Origin: an uncultured Collinsella sp.
GTDB taxonomy: Bacteria > Actinomycetota > Coriobacteriia > Coriobacteriales > Coriobacteriaceae
Direction of reading: 5' to 3'
Assembly: GCA_900754745.1 (NCBI GenBank)
Contig: CAAEEB010000103.1
Location: 62,001 to 126,000, forward strand
DNA: 64,000 nucleotides
Part shown: positions 53,346-62,252 of the stretch, piece after piece
Position numbering within the stretch: position 1 is the stretch's first letter
Layout: each line of letters begins with the position of its first letter
Notes under the pieces: model-generated
Told to the model about the DNA's origin: nothing
The model's database searches: none
The model's input: the letters and a program-made list of their open reading frames with translations, nothing else
Made by a program: the position numbers and the translations under genes

Positions 53346-55219
53346 GCGCGATCACCCATCAATACGTTCTTGGCGTGGAGCGTGGGACAGATTCCGCAGC
53401 CGGTGCACGACGTGCGGGTGCAATCGGGCGTCGTGACGCCCTCGAGCGAACGGCGGTATTCGCGCTCGAGGAAGCCGCGCGAGCAGCCGGGGCTCACGTG
53501 CTCCCAGGGCAGGCGCCAGTCCAGCTCGTAGGGCAGGTGCACCAGCTCGTTGAGGTCGATGTCGTTTTTGGCAGCGGCCTCCTTCCAGTTGTCGAGCGAG
53601 AAGTGCTCCACCCAGGCGTCGAAGCGCGAGCCCGCACGCCAGGCGTCGATGATGACCGGCGTCATATCGCGACCGGCACGGGAGAGCGCAGCCTCGACAA
53701 GCGAGGTCTCGGCATCGTGGTAATGCACGCGTACGGCGCGGTTGCGCACGCTCGTGATGAGCAGCTTTTGGCGGCGCTTGACGTCGTCGTAATCGAGCTG
53801 CGGGCACCACTGGAAAGGTGTTGCCGCCTTGGGGATAAAGACCGAAACAGAGATAGACACCGAGATAGACCCGCGGCGCGCCTTGGGCACCACGGAGCGG
53901 CCGAGCTCCAGCACATGATCGGCCAGGTTGGCGATAGCCACGATGTCCTCGTCGCGCTCGCCGGGAAGACCCATCATGAAGTAAAGCTTCATGCGGTTCC
54001 AGCCGGCCTCGAAGGCTGCCTTGGCCGCGCGATCCAAGTCCTCCTCGGTCACGTTTTTGTTGATGATGTCGCGCATACGCTGGCTGCCCGCCTCGGGCGC
54101 GAATGTCAGGCCGCCCTTCTTTTCGCCGGCGACCGACTCAGCCATATCAACGCCAAACGAGTCCAAGCGCTGCGAGGGAATGGACACGCGAATGCCCGTG
54201 TCCTCCAGGCGACGGTTGAGCCTACCGAGCACATCGCGGATGCAGGAGTGGTCGGTCGTCGAAAGCGAGGTAAGCGACACCTCGTCATAGCCAGTCTTTT
54301 CCAAGCCCTGGATCACCGAGGACACGATCTGGTCGGCCGAGCGCTCGCGTACCGGACGATACGTCATGCCTGCCTGGCAAAAACGGCAGCCGCGGGCGCA
54401 GCCACGCAGGATCTCGATAGACAGGCGATCATGGACGAGCTGCGCATACGGCACGCACGACTGAGAAAGCGGATTGGTGGCACCAAAGTCCTCGACGACG
54501 CGCTTGTAGACTACCGGCGGGACGTCCTTGCCCTCGCGCGGCACGGTGTAGCCATGCGGCGAGCAGGGCTCGTCATGACGCACCTTATACAGGGACGGCA
54601 CATAGGTACCGGCGACCGTCGCGAGCTGCTCGACAATCTGAGCGCGCGAGACGCCCTCGTCGCGCAAGCGGCGATGCAGCTGGCAGATCTCGAGCAGCGA
54701 CTCCTCGCCCTCGCCAATGAGGATGGCATCGAAAAAGGCCGCGTACGGCTCGGGGTTATACACCGAGGGACCACCGGCGACGATGATAGGGTCGTCCTCA
54801 GTACGGTCGGCAGCCAACAGCGGAATGCCGGCGAGATCGAGCGCTTCGAGGAAGTTCGTCACAGCCATCTCGTGCGGCACGTGCATGCCGACGATGTCGA
54901 ACGAGGCCACGGGCGCCGCACCCTCGAGCGACAGCAGCGGAATCCCCGCCTCGCGCATGGCATCGCCCATATCGGGCCACGGCACGTAGCCGCGCTCGCA
55001 GGAAATGCCCTCGGCCTGATTAAGGATGTTGTAGAGAATGGCAATGCCCTGGTTGGGCAGACCGACCTCATACACGTCCGGATAGATCATGCAGCAGCGA
55101 TAGTCGGCATCGGCCTTTGAGAGCGTGCCCCACTCGTGGTCGATATAGCGACTCGGCTTTTCGACCTTGGCGAGCAACGGCTCGATCAGATGAAAACAGT
55201 CTTGGTATGGAACGCGCAA
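53342..55219 (-). CDS. B12-binding-domain/radical SAM protein (TIGR03960 family)
   Basis: The 625-residue protein has an N-terminal cobalamin-binding-like region (CCMIYPDVYEVGLPNQGIAI, FDIVGMHVPHEMAVTNFLEA, IIVAGGPSVYNPEPYAAFFD), the radical SAM cluster motif RGCARGCRFCQAGMTYRPVR, and a C-terminal part with CTRTSCTGCGICPT that may hold a second cluster. The first domain lacks an evident DxHxxG cobalamin motif. The substrate is unknown; an RNA or ribosomal target is suggested only by the neighbours. The start is TTG at 55217-55219 with AGGGG upstream. Confidence 0.86.
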   Translation of the reverse strand: MRVPYQDCFHLIEPLLAKVEKPSRYIDHEWGTLSKADADYRCCMIYPDVYEVGLPNQGIAILYNILNQAEGISCERGYVPWPDMGDAMREAGIPLLSLEGAAPVASFDIVGMHVPHEMAVTNFLEALDLAGIPLLAADRTEDDPIIVAGGPSVYNPEPYAAFFDAILIGEGEESLLEICQLHRRLRDEGVSRAQIVEQLATVAGTYVPSLYKVRHDEPCSPHGYTVPREGKDVPPVVYKRVVEDFGATNPLSQSCVPYAQLVHDRLSIEILRGCARGCRFCQAGMTYRPVRERSADQIVSSVIQGLEKTGYDEVSLTSLSTTDHSCIRDVLGRLNRRLEDTGIRVSIPSQRLDSFGVDMAESVAGEKKGGLTFAPEAGSQRMRDIINKNVTEEDLDRAAKAAFEAGWNRMKLYFMMGLPGERDEDIVAIANLADHVLELGRSVVPKARRGSISVSISVSVFIPKAATPFQWCPQLDYDDVKRRQKLLITSVRNRAVRVHYHDAETSLVEAALSRAGRDMTPVIIDAWRAGSRFDAWVEHFSLDNWKEAAAKNDIDLNELVHLPYELDWRLPWEHVSPGCSRGFLEREYRRSLEGVTTPDCTRTSCTGCGICPTLHAKNVLMGDRA

Positions 55220-55228
55220 AAGAAACCC

Positions 55229-56158
55229 CTAAGCAGCGAGATCGGATTCATCCTCGAAAGGACTCATGGGACGGGTGGCACCGGCGACCGTGGTCACCAG
55301 GTCGCGAACGCGCGAGAACGTGGCAGCAGCAACCTCGTTGGCACGGCTGTAGTCCACATCGCGCTCGTAGAGCGACACGAGCGCGCGGCCCATGCCATAG
55401 GTACCCGCGCCTGCGGTTAACGCCTTGACGACAAAGCCGATGTGCGGCGTCTGCTTCACCAATGCGCGGGTGACGGCGCGAATCACCAGACCGCCGGCGA
55501 GCACGCCCGCGACCTCGTAGCCGCGCTCGGGCTTTATGCCGCGTCCAAAGATGGCCGCCAGCTCAAAGAGCATGCCCACCTGTGCCAGCGCCATCACGGG
55601 ATAGTCGGCACCCGGCAAAAACACCAGGGCGCCCGTCGCCATGTTGGTAAGCGCGCACGAGGTAATGATGCGATTTGCCGCCGCGATGCGCATAAAAGCA
55701 AAGTTGGCGGCAAAAGCCGTCTCCTTGTCCGTACGATCGAGGATCCAGCGAGCAAGCGTCTCGAGCAGATAGGTCTTATCGGTCGCCGCCACCACGCCGA
55801 GCATGGGCGTAGATTCCTCAACGAACGGCACCTCGACGGCGGACTCGGCAAGCACGCACACGGGCGCGCCGGCAATCACGAGCTCCTGCACAGCACTCTC
55901 CAGGCGGTCGGATCCGCACGAGAGGACCAACACCACGTCGGTATCGGCCATGGGAACGATACGGTCCTCCCCCAGGCGATCAACACGCACAATGCCCGAA
56001 GTCGTCTGCGGCACAAAGGCATCGCGCACCGTCTCGACCAAAAAGGGAGACGCGGTCGAATCAAGGTAAACCGAGACACGCACCGGTGTATCGGAATCCT
56101 TCTTAACAGACGCGCCCATCTTAAAAGCGCTGGTCAACTTATCTACGGGAATCTTCAT
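55229..56158 (-). CDS. DUF697-like membrane protein of unknown function
   Basis: The 309-residue protein has a soluble N-terminal half with an alternating beta/alpha pattern (VRVSVYLDSTASPFLVETVR, DTDVVLVLSCGSDRLESAV) and a C-terminal hydrophobic half resembling DUF697 (ITSCALTNMATGALVFLPGA, MALAQVGMLFELAAIFGRGI, YEVAGVLAGGLVIRAVTRAL). No GTPase motif is present. It lies between rodA and the radical-SAM gene. I assign no function. Confidence 0.7.
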   Translation of the reverse strand: MKIPVDKLTSAFKMGASVKKDSDTPVRVSVYLDSTASPFLVETVRDAFVPQTTSGIVRVDRLGEDRIVPMADTDVVLVLSCGSDRLESAVQELVIAGAPVCVLAESAVEVPFVEESTPMLGVVAATDKTYLLETLARWILDRTDKETAFAANFAFMRIAAANRIITSCALTNMATGALVFLPGADYPVMALAQVGMLFELAAIFGRGIKPERGYEVAGVLAGGLVIRAVTRALVKQTPHIGFVVKALTAGAGTYGMGRALVSLYERDVDYSRANEVAAATFSRVRDLVTTVAGATRPMSPFEDESDLAA

Positions 56159-56176
56159 GGCAAACCCCTCCAGCGG

Positions 56177-57403
56177 TTACGCGGCGCCCGAACGATGCCG
56201 CCATATGGATTGTACGATACCCACCGTCAGCAACTGAATCATCATCGACGACGAACCAAAACTAATAAACGGCAGCGGAATACCGGTAATCGGCATCATG
56301 CCAATGCACATGCCGATATTCTCGAAGGTCTGGAACGCCCACATGCCGACGATACCCACGCACGATAGGCGCAAGAACAATGACTCGCACTTAAAGGCAA
56401 CGCGGATCGTCGAGAAGATCAGCAGCACGTAGAGGCACAGGAGCAAAAAGGAGCCGCAGAAGCCGAACGTCTCGGACAGGAAGGCGAAGACGAAATCGGT
56501 GTGGAACTCGGGTAGAAAGCCGCCGGCCGACTGCGTCGCGTGGCCCAGGCCCTTACCAAAGAAGCCACCCGAGCCGACGGCAATGAGCGACTGCTGCAGG
56601 TTGTAGGCATCATCCGAATCGGCTTTGTCGGGGTCGATGAAGACTGTCAGACGGTTCATCTGATACTGCTTGATAAGCACGTCGTGGCCAAGGAGCGAAT
56701 CAAAGACCGAGTCGAGCGCCAAGATGAGCGCAATCAAACCAACCAGCAGGGCCAAGGTCGACAGCACCCATTCGCGGCGTGCACCGCTCATGCAGATGAC
56801 GATGGCACCCGAGACCAGCACGACCAGGCCCGAGCCCAGGTCGCCCATGGCGACGACGGCCAAGAACGGAATGGACAGCATACCGCAGAGCTTAATGTAG
56901 TCGCGAACGGTATCGATGCGGCCGTTGTATTGCGAGCCAAGCGTGGCCATAAAGAAGATGGTGATGAGCTTGGCGAGCTCAACGGGCTGAAAGGTCAGGC
57001 CGATACCGGGGATCTTGATCCAGCCCGTCATGCCCAGACCGCCCGTATAGGACAGGCCCGGAATCTTGGGCGAGAAGATCACAATAAGGTCAATGACGAG
57101 CAGCGCCGTCGAGAAATTGGAAATGCCGCGCAGGTCGGTGCGCCAGACGAGTACCGCCAGAACCGCGCCAATACCGATACCCAGCAGGTGTCGCGAGAAC
57201 GAGGCATCGGCCTTAAACTGCGAGGCCGACCAAATGATGATGGCGCCATAGGCAACGAGCGCGACGGTAGCCAGCAGCACGCCGATGTGTACCTTCTGGC
57301 GGAACGTGCCGCGCGAGGCCGAGAGCTGCTTGTTAACGCGGTCCAGGCTGCTGCGAGAGCCGGTTTTGGTTGAGCGGAACAGGTCCGCCGGCGAAAAGTC
57401 CAT
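56177..57403 (-). CDS. rodA: Peptidoglycan glycosyltransferase RodA (SEDS family)
   Basis: Polymerises lipid II for side-wall growth with its partner PBP2. The 408-residue protein has about 10 membrane segments and the SEDS signatures TFQPVELAKLITIFFMATLG, MGDLGSGLVVLVSGAIV, a RLTVFIDPDKADSDDAYNLQ-type loop and GIPLPFISFGSSSMM. TAGGAGGTTGCG precedes the ATG. It follows PBP2 by 9 nt, so it belongs to mreB-mreC-mreD-PBP2-rodA. Confidence 0.95.
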   Translation of the reverse strand: MDFSPADLFRSTKTGSRSSLDRVNKQLSASRGTFRQKVHIGVLLATVALVAYGAIIIWSASQFKADASFSRHLLGIGIGAVLAVLVWRTDLRGISNFSTALLVIDLIVIFSPKIPGLSYTGGLGMTGWIKIPGIGLTFQPVELAKLITIFFMATLGSQYNGRIDTVRDYIKLCGMLSIPFLAVVAMGDLGSGLVVLVSGAIVICMSGARREWVLSTLALLVGLIALILALDSVFDSLLGHDVLIKQYQMNRLTVFIDPDKADSDDAYNLQQSLIAVGSGGFFGKGLGHATQSAGGFLPEFHTDFVFAFLSETFGFCGSFLLLCLYVLLIFSTIRVAFKCESLFLRLSCVGIVGMWAFQTFENIGMCIGMMPITGIPLPFISFGSSSMMIQLLTVGIVQSIWRHRSGAA

Positions 57404-57412
57404 CGCAACCTC

Positions 57413-59482
57413 CTATCGAACCGAGGAATCGCCCGTGGCCGTCGACGTGTCGGGCTCGTCATAAATCGCACCGAGGACATCGCGCACGACGTGCAACGCG
57501 GTATCGGAGCCGCCACCGCCCTGCTCCAAGATAGTGGCAATCACGTACTTAGGGTCATCGGCCGGCGCGTAGGCGCAAAACCACGCGTAATCGTCCTCGC
57601 CGCTCTTCTCGCCCGTGCCGGACTTGCCGTAGACCGTAGGGGTCAGGGAGTTAAAGTGCGCGGCGGTCGAAGTCGACGCGGAGTAAATCACATCGTGCAT
57701 GCCGTTGCGGACAAGAGCCAAATCCGAATCGCTGTTGATCTTGGCCTCCAAGCGCTTCTTCTTGCCCTTGCCGTTGTATTTATAGGCATCGCCGTCGCCA
57801 TCGCGCGACACGGCTGACAAAAACACGTGAGGCACGTACTGTTTGCCGCCGTTGGCAAGACCCATATAGGCGCACGCCATCTGCAGGGGCGTCACTAGGA
57901 TGTCGCCCTGGCCGATGGCAATGTTGGTCATATCGCCGGCATTCCACTTGCGGTCCTCGGCAGATGCGTCGGTAAAGTAAGACTCTTTCCACTCGGCATC
58001 GGGAATACGGCCCGTGCCCTCACTCGGCAGGTCGATGCCGCAGGTCTTGCCCAGGCCCCAGCGACGAAAGACCTCCTGCAGGCCCTCGGGATGTTGCTCG
58101 TCATAAAAGAACGCCTTGCCCATGTCGTAGAACACGGGGTCGCAGGAATTGGCGATACCGGACTGCAGCGTCATGACACCATGTCCGGATTGAAGCCAGC
58201 AACGCTTGCCCCACGACTTGCCCAGACCCGTCCAATAGCCGGTGCAGTTGGTTGTCTGCGTTGAAGTGTAGGTTCCAAACTCAAGACCAGCCAGCGCCGA
58301 GAGCGGCTTAATGGTCGAAGCCGACATGTACTGGCCGCTAATGGCGCGGTTGAGCAGCGGATGCGAACCCTCGTCATCGTTGAGCTCGGTCCAAACATCG
58401 TTGGAGACGCCGCCGATAAACACCGAAGGATCGAACTTGGGCTCGCTGGCCATGCCCAGAATCTCGCCGTTATTGGGGTCGAGGCACACCACGGCACCAT
58501 TGCCGGCGTCGCTGTGGCCTGTGGTCTTAGCGAGCTCAATGGCACTTGCAAGCGCCGTCTCGCAGGCTTGCTGAATCTTGAGGTCAAGCGTGAGCTTGAT
58601 GTCGGAGCCGGCCTTGGCGGGCACGGCGCCGGCCTGACCGGTCACATTGCCCGAAGCATCGACCTTCACCGTCTGCTCGCCGCGAATACCCTGCAGCAAG
58701 TTCTCGTAGTAGCTCTCGACGCCCGCCTGGCCCACGATATCACCCGACTGGTATGTAATCTGACCGGCGGCGCTATCGTTATCGCCCGAAGCTTTCTTGT
58801 TCTGCGCCTCGAGCTGCTCGGAGGTAATGGTGCCGGTATAGCCCAAAATGTGACAGGCCGTCTCGCCGTACGGGTACTGGCGCTCGGTGCGCTCGGCAAT
58901 CTTCACGCCCGGGAACTCGCCGGCATGCTCCTTGATATAGGCAACCGTGGAGCGGCGCACGTCCGTCGCGATGGTATGCAGGCTCTGGGCGCCCTCGGAA
59001 TTGTCCTGAATGTTGCGCAGAACCGCGACGTAGGGCATGCCGAGCACATTCGCGAGGTGATGCACCAGCACGGTGTCATCGGCCAGGTCGCGATAGGCGA
59101 CAACGGCAAGTGACGGACGGTTTTGCACAAGTGCCACGCCATTGCGATCAAGGATTCGCCCGCGCACAGCCGGCGTGGTGACGGTACGGGTCTGGTTGCT
59201 CTTGGCCTGCTTGTCGTAGTAGTCCGACGAGACCATCTGCATGCCCCACAGCTTGACGGCGAGCGCGGCAAACATTGCGCCCACGCCGGCGGTGAGGATG
59301 GAGAAGCGACCCTTGAAGGCGGTCGCGGCGGTATTGCCCTCGCCCTCGGTGGCGCGCGGGGCCGTTCCATGCTGCGTATCGTAGGTAAAACGGGAATCGC
59401 CGCGGCGCATGATGACCAGCGCGACCACAATGGCCACGACCAGCACGATACCGGCGATGATAACCGTCATCTGGGAAGACAT
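57413..59482 (-). CDS. mrdA: Penicillin-binding protein 2 (MrdA-type transpeptidase)
   Basis: Monofunctional class B PBP that crosslinks side-wall peptidoglycan. The 689-residue protein has a non-catalytic dimerisation domain (RTVTTPAVRGRILDRNGVAL) and a transpeptidase domain with SASTIKPLSALAG (active Ser), GIANSCDPVFYDMGKAF and YGKSGTGEKS. Two hydrophobic segments precede the domain (about residues 5-26 and 55-77), where one membrane anchor is usual. GGGAGGCCCATAG supports the ATG. Partner rodA is directly downstream. Confidence 0.94.
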   Translation of the reverse strand: MSSQMTVIIAGIVLVVAIVVALVIMRRGDSRFTYDTQHGTAPRATEGEGNTAATAFKGRFSILTAGVGAMFAALAVKLWGMQMVSSDYYDKQAKSNQTRTVTTPAVRGRILDRNGVALVQNRPSLAVVAYRDLADDTVLVHHLANVLGMPYVAVLRNIQDNSEGAQSLHTIATDVRRSTVAYIKEHAGEFPGVKIAERTERQYPYGETACHILGYTGTITSEQLEAQNKKASGDNDSAAGQITYQSGDIVGQAGVESYYENLLQGIRGEQTVKVDASGNVTGQAGAVPAKAGSDIKLTLDLKIQQACETALASAIELAKTTGHSDAGNGAVVCLDPNNGEILGMASEPKFDPSVFIGGVSNDVWTELNDDEGSHPLLNRAISGQYMSASTIKPLSALAGLEFGTYTSTQTTNCTGYWTGLGKSWGKRCWLQSGHGVMTLQSGIANSCDPVFYDMGKAFFYDEQHPEGLQEVFRRWGLGKTCGIDLPSEGTGRIPDAEWKESYFTDASAEDRKWNAGDMTNIAIGQGDILVTPLQMACAYMGLANGGKQYVPHVFLSAVSRDGDGDAYKYNGKGKKKRLEAKINSDSDLALVRNGMHDVIYSASTSTAAHFNSLTPTVYGKSGTGEKSGEDDYAWFCAYAPADDPKYVIATILEQGGGGSDTALHVVRDVLGAIYDEPDTSTATGDSSVR

Positions 59483-59495
59483 CTATGGGCCTCCC

Positions 59496-60062
59496 CTATT
59501 TGAGTTTGCGGGTTTTGGGCTTAAAGCGCATACCCGTCTGATGACCACCGCGTGCGGAGAATCCGTAACCGGACTGCGGCACGACACCGGACATCAAAAA
59601 CGGAATGGCAACCAAACCCGTCAGGATCGAAGACGGCAGCGCATGGCCGAAGATCGCCACCACAAAGCTCGTCTCCAAACCCATAAACAGCAAGATGATG
59701 CTGTAGACCACGTTGATGGCAAGCGCGAAGGCGCCCACGGTAATACCGCGCGCGCTCGGGGAGCCGCCCGTCTGACCGGCCGCGCTGTGCACCAGGGCGA
59801 AACTACCCACCGTCAGCAGCAGCGACATAACGCCCACCGGAACGGCGGCGGAAAGATCATAGAACAGGCCACTGCAAAAACCGCAGACGACAGCCCGCGT
59901 GGGATCGCCCGAGAACACGCTCAGGCACACAAGAATGATCATGAAGTTGACGCGACCGCCCGCAATGGAGATCTGCGGCGCCAGGCCTGCCTGCAGCAGT
60001 ACGCACACAATGGCGGCGATTACAAACGTACGGGAGCTCGCCCCCTGCTCGTGTAGATCCAT
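59496..60062 (-). CDS. mreD: Rod shape-determining protein MreD
   Basis: Small membrane protein of the elongasome. About 188 residues with five to six hydrophobic segments (FVIAAIVCVLLQAGLAPQIS, VNFMIILVCLSVFSGDP, AVVCGFCSGLFYDLSAAVPV). Its position between mreC and PBP2 confirms the call, since MreD sequence is poorly conserved. The ATG at 60062 is preferred over 60068, which lies directly on the AGGGGG site. Confidence 0.88.
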   Translation of the reverse strand: MDLHEQGASSRTFVIAAIVCVLLQAGLAPQISIAGGRVNFMIILVCLSVFSGDPTRAVVCGFCSGLFYDLSAAVPVGVMSLLLTVGSFALVHSAAGQTGGSPSARGITVGAFALAINVVYSIILLFMGLETSFVVAIFGHALPSSILTGLVAIPFLMSGVVPQSGYGFSARGGHQTGMRFKPKTRKLK

Positions 60063-60073
60063 GGACATGCCCC

Positions 60074-61072
60074 CTATTCGCTCGAGCCGGAATCGGTCGT
60101 CTCGGACGTGTCGGAACTGTCATCCGAGCTCTCGTCCTTCGTCTTGGTCGCAGCATCGCGCGACGTTCCCTGCGGCGTACTATTAGCGGTGCTCACGTCC
60201 TCGTCCGAGGCCGACTGTTCGTCGGTCAACGAGGTGATGACGAGCACCTCCTCGTTATTCTCTGCCGTGGTCTGGGCACGTACGACGATGGTGTAATACA
60301 CATCGTTGGCCGACTTCTCCACCGAGGAAACAGTGCCGAGCGGCAGGCCCTTGGGGAACACGCCGCCAATGCCAGAGGTCACGATGATGTCGCCGACTTT
60401 GACGTCGGAGTCAACACTCACGTACTCAAGGCGCAGGGTGCCATCGGGCTGGCCCTGCAGCATACCCTGGGCGCGCGTGTCCTGCACCATAGCGGACACG
60501 CCCGAGTTCTCGTCACCAATCAGGCGCACGGTAGAGGTCTTGGCCGATACCTCAATAATCTGGCCGATAACACCGGCAGAACTCGTCACGGGCATGTTGA
60601 TGGTCAGGCCGTCGGCAGATCCCTTGTCGATGGTAACGGTCGAGGTCCAGGCATCGCCCGACGCGCCGACAATACGAGCGGCGGTCGACTTAAGGTTGTA
60701 GGTCGATTGCAGCCCGACCAGGCCCTCCAGGCGCTCGGCAGTCTTTTGAGCCTCGGAAAGCTCTGCGACCTTAGAGGTCAGCACCTCGTTTTGCTTCTTG
60801 AGGTCATCGAGCGACTCCTGCGAAGCCGTGAGGTTGGAGAACACGTTGCCGATCGCGTTGAAGGGAGCCGCCACGACCGAGCCCACAAAGCGCACCGGCG
60901 AGGTAATCGTCGTCACACCCGAGCGCACGGCATGAATCGGCCCGGCCTCGCCCTCACGGATATAAAACGTGAGCAGCAACACCGAAATCAGGCTGAAAAC
61001 AATCAACGGGCGCATACCCGTTGATTGTCGCTTGGTATTCAGATTTGGAGAGAAACCCGAAGATCGTGCCAA
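60074..61072 (-). CDS. mreC: Rod shape-determining protein MreC
   Basis: Bitopic scaffold that links MreB filaments with PBP2 and RodA. The 332-residue protein has a membrane segment (RPLIVFSLISVLLLTFYI), a coiled coil (QESLDDLKKQNEVLTSKVAE), two beta-barrel domains (GLTINMPVTSSAGVIGQIIE, VGDIIVTSGIGGVFPKGLPL) and an acidic Ser/Thr/Asp-rich tail of about 55 residues outside the cell. The start is TTG at 61070-61072 with AAAGGTGGATTCCAT upstream. Confidence 0.93.
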   Translation of the reverse strand: MARSSGFSPNLNTKRQSTGMRPLIVFSLISVLLLTFYIREGEAGPIHAVRSGVTTITSPVRFVGSVVAAPFNAIGNVFSNLTASQESLDDLKKQNEVLTSKVAELSEAQKTAERLEGLVGLQSTYNLKSTAARIVGASGDAWTSTVTIDKGSADGLTINMPVTSSAGVIGQIIEVSAKTSTVRLIGDENSGVSAMVQDTRAQGMLQGQPDGTLRLEYVSVDSDVKVGDIIVTSGIGGVFPKGLPLGTVSSVEKSANDVYYTIVVRAQTTAENNEEVLVITSLTDEQSASDEDVSTANSTPQGTSRDAATKTKDESSDDSSDTSETTDSGSSE

Positions 61073-61093
61073 ATGGAATCCACCTTTTGGAAA

Positions 61094-62137
61094 TTAAGCA
61101 TTGGTTTGGACGAAGCCACCGTCAAAGGCGTTGGCCTCGAGCACGCGGGCGCAGCCGTTTACGACGTTATCGAGCGCCGTGGGGCTGACGTTGACCGAAA
61201 CGCCGGTCTCGTCGCGCAGGCGCACGTCGAGGCCGCGAAGCAGCGCACCGCCGCCGGTCAGCAGAATGCCGTAGTACATAAGGTCCGAGGCAAGATCGGG
61301 CGGCGTGGCGTCCAGAGCGTCCTTAACGGCCTTGGCCATCTCGTCGAGCGGCTTGTTAAGCGCGCGACGAATCTCCTCGCTCTCAATGCGCACGGTCTTG
61401 GGCAGGCCCGTGATAACGTCGCGTCCGTTGACCTCGACGTCGAGCTCGTCCTTGAGCGGCACGGCGGAGCCGACCTTGATCTTGATGTCCTCGGCCGTGC
61501 GCTCGCCGATGGCCAGGTTGTAGGCATCGCGAACATGGGTGAGGATAGCTTGGTCGAACTCATCGCCGGCAATGCGGATGGACTGCGACACGACAATACC
61601 GCCCATAGCGATAACGGCGACCTCGGTGGTGCCGCCGCCGATATCGATGACCATGGAGCCCGTGGGCTCCTCGACGGGCAGGTCGGCGCCGATGGCAGCC
61701 GCCATGGGCTCCTCGATCAGATAGGCCTGGCGAGCGCCGGCCTGGATCGTGGCCTCAAAGACGGCGCGCTTCTCGACCGACGTGACGCCGGAGGGAACGC
61801 AGACGACGACGCGCGGACGCGGAGTCCACGGATAGCGCTTCTCGGAAGCCTTGTCGATAAAGTAGCGAAGCATGGCCTCGGTGACATCGAAGTCGGCGAT
61901 GACGCCGTCCTTAAGGGGACGAACGGCCACGATGTTGCCGGGCGTACGGCCGAGCATGCGCTTGGCCTCGATGCCGACTGCCAGGATGCGCTCATCGTTC
62001 TTGTCGATAGCGACAACGGAGGGCTCGCGGATGACGATGCCCTTGCCGCGCACGGAGACGAGCGTATTGGCGGTGCCGAGGTCGATGGCGAGATCGCCCG
62101 CATAGCTACCGAAGAACATATCCATCAAAGAAAACAA
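61094..62137 (-). CDS. mreB: Rod shape-determining protein MreB (actin homologue)
   Basis: Filament-forming ATPase that orients side-wall synthesis. The 347-residue protein has phosphate-1 AIDLGTANTLVSVRGKGIVI, phosphate-2 VIDIGGGTTEVAVIAMGGIV, adenosine site LTGGGALLRGLD and the N-terminal membrane-binding stretch FSLMDMFFGS. The start is TTG at 62135-62137 with GGAG five nt upstream; TTG 62128 and ATG 62125 are alternatives. It is first of the mre-PBP2-rodA unit and implies rod or ovoid cells with active elongation. Confidence 0.95.
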   Translation of the reverse strand: MFSLMDMFFGSYAGDLAIDLGTANTLVSVRGKGIVIREPSVVAIDKNDERILAVGIEAKRMLGRTPGNIVAVRPLKDGVIADFDVTEAMLRYFIDKASEKRYPWTPRPRVVVCVPSGVTSVEKRAVFEATIQAGARQAYLIEEPMAAAIGADLPVEEPTGSMVIDIGGGTTEVAVIAMGGIVVSQSIRIAGDEFDQAILTHVRDAYNLAIGERTAEDIKIKVGSAVPLKDELDVEVNGRDVITGLPKTVRIESEEIRRALNKPLDEMAKAVKDALDATPPDLASDLMYYGILLTGGGALLRGLDVRLRDETGVSVNVSPTALDNVVNGCARVLEANAFDGGFVQTNA

Positions 62138-62197
62138 CGCAACTCCTGATGTGTTGGATGATTGCTGGAAAACTACTAGCCCATCATACTAGCGCAA

Positions 62198-62230
62198 GCC
62201 CGGCACCTCACTTGCGGTGAAGCGCCGGGC
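62198..62230 (-). terminator. Hairpin after the TPR gene, possible terminator
   Basis: On the minus strand GCCCGGC pairs with GCCGGGC, with TTCAC/GTGAG inside, followed by TTGCGC with no U run. It may stabilise an mRNA end or terminate weakly before mreB. Confidence 0.4.
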
Positions 62231-62252
62231 AGAGCCAAATCTCATAAGGTCA

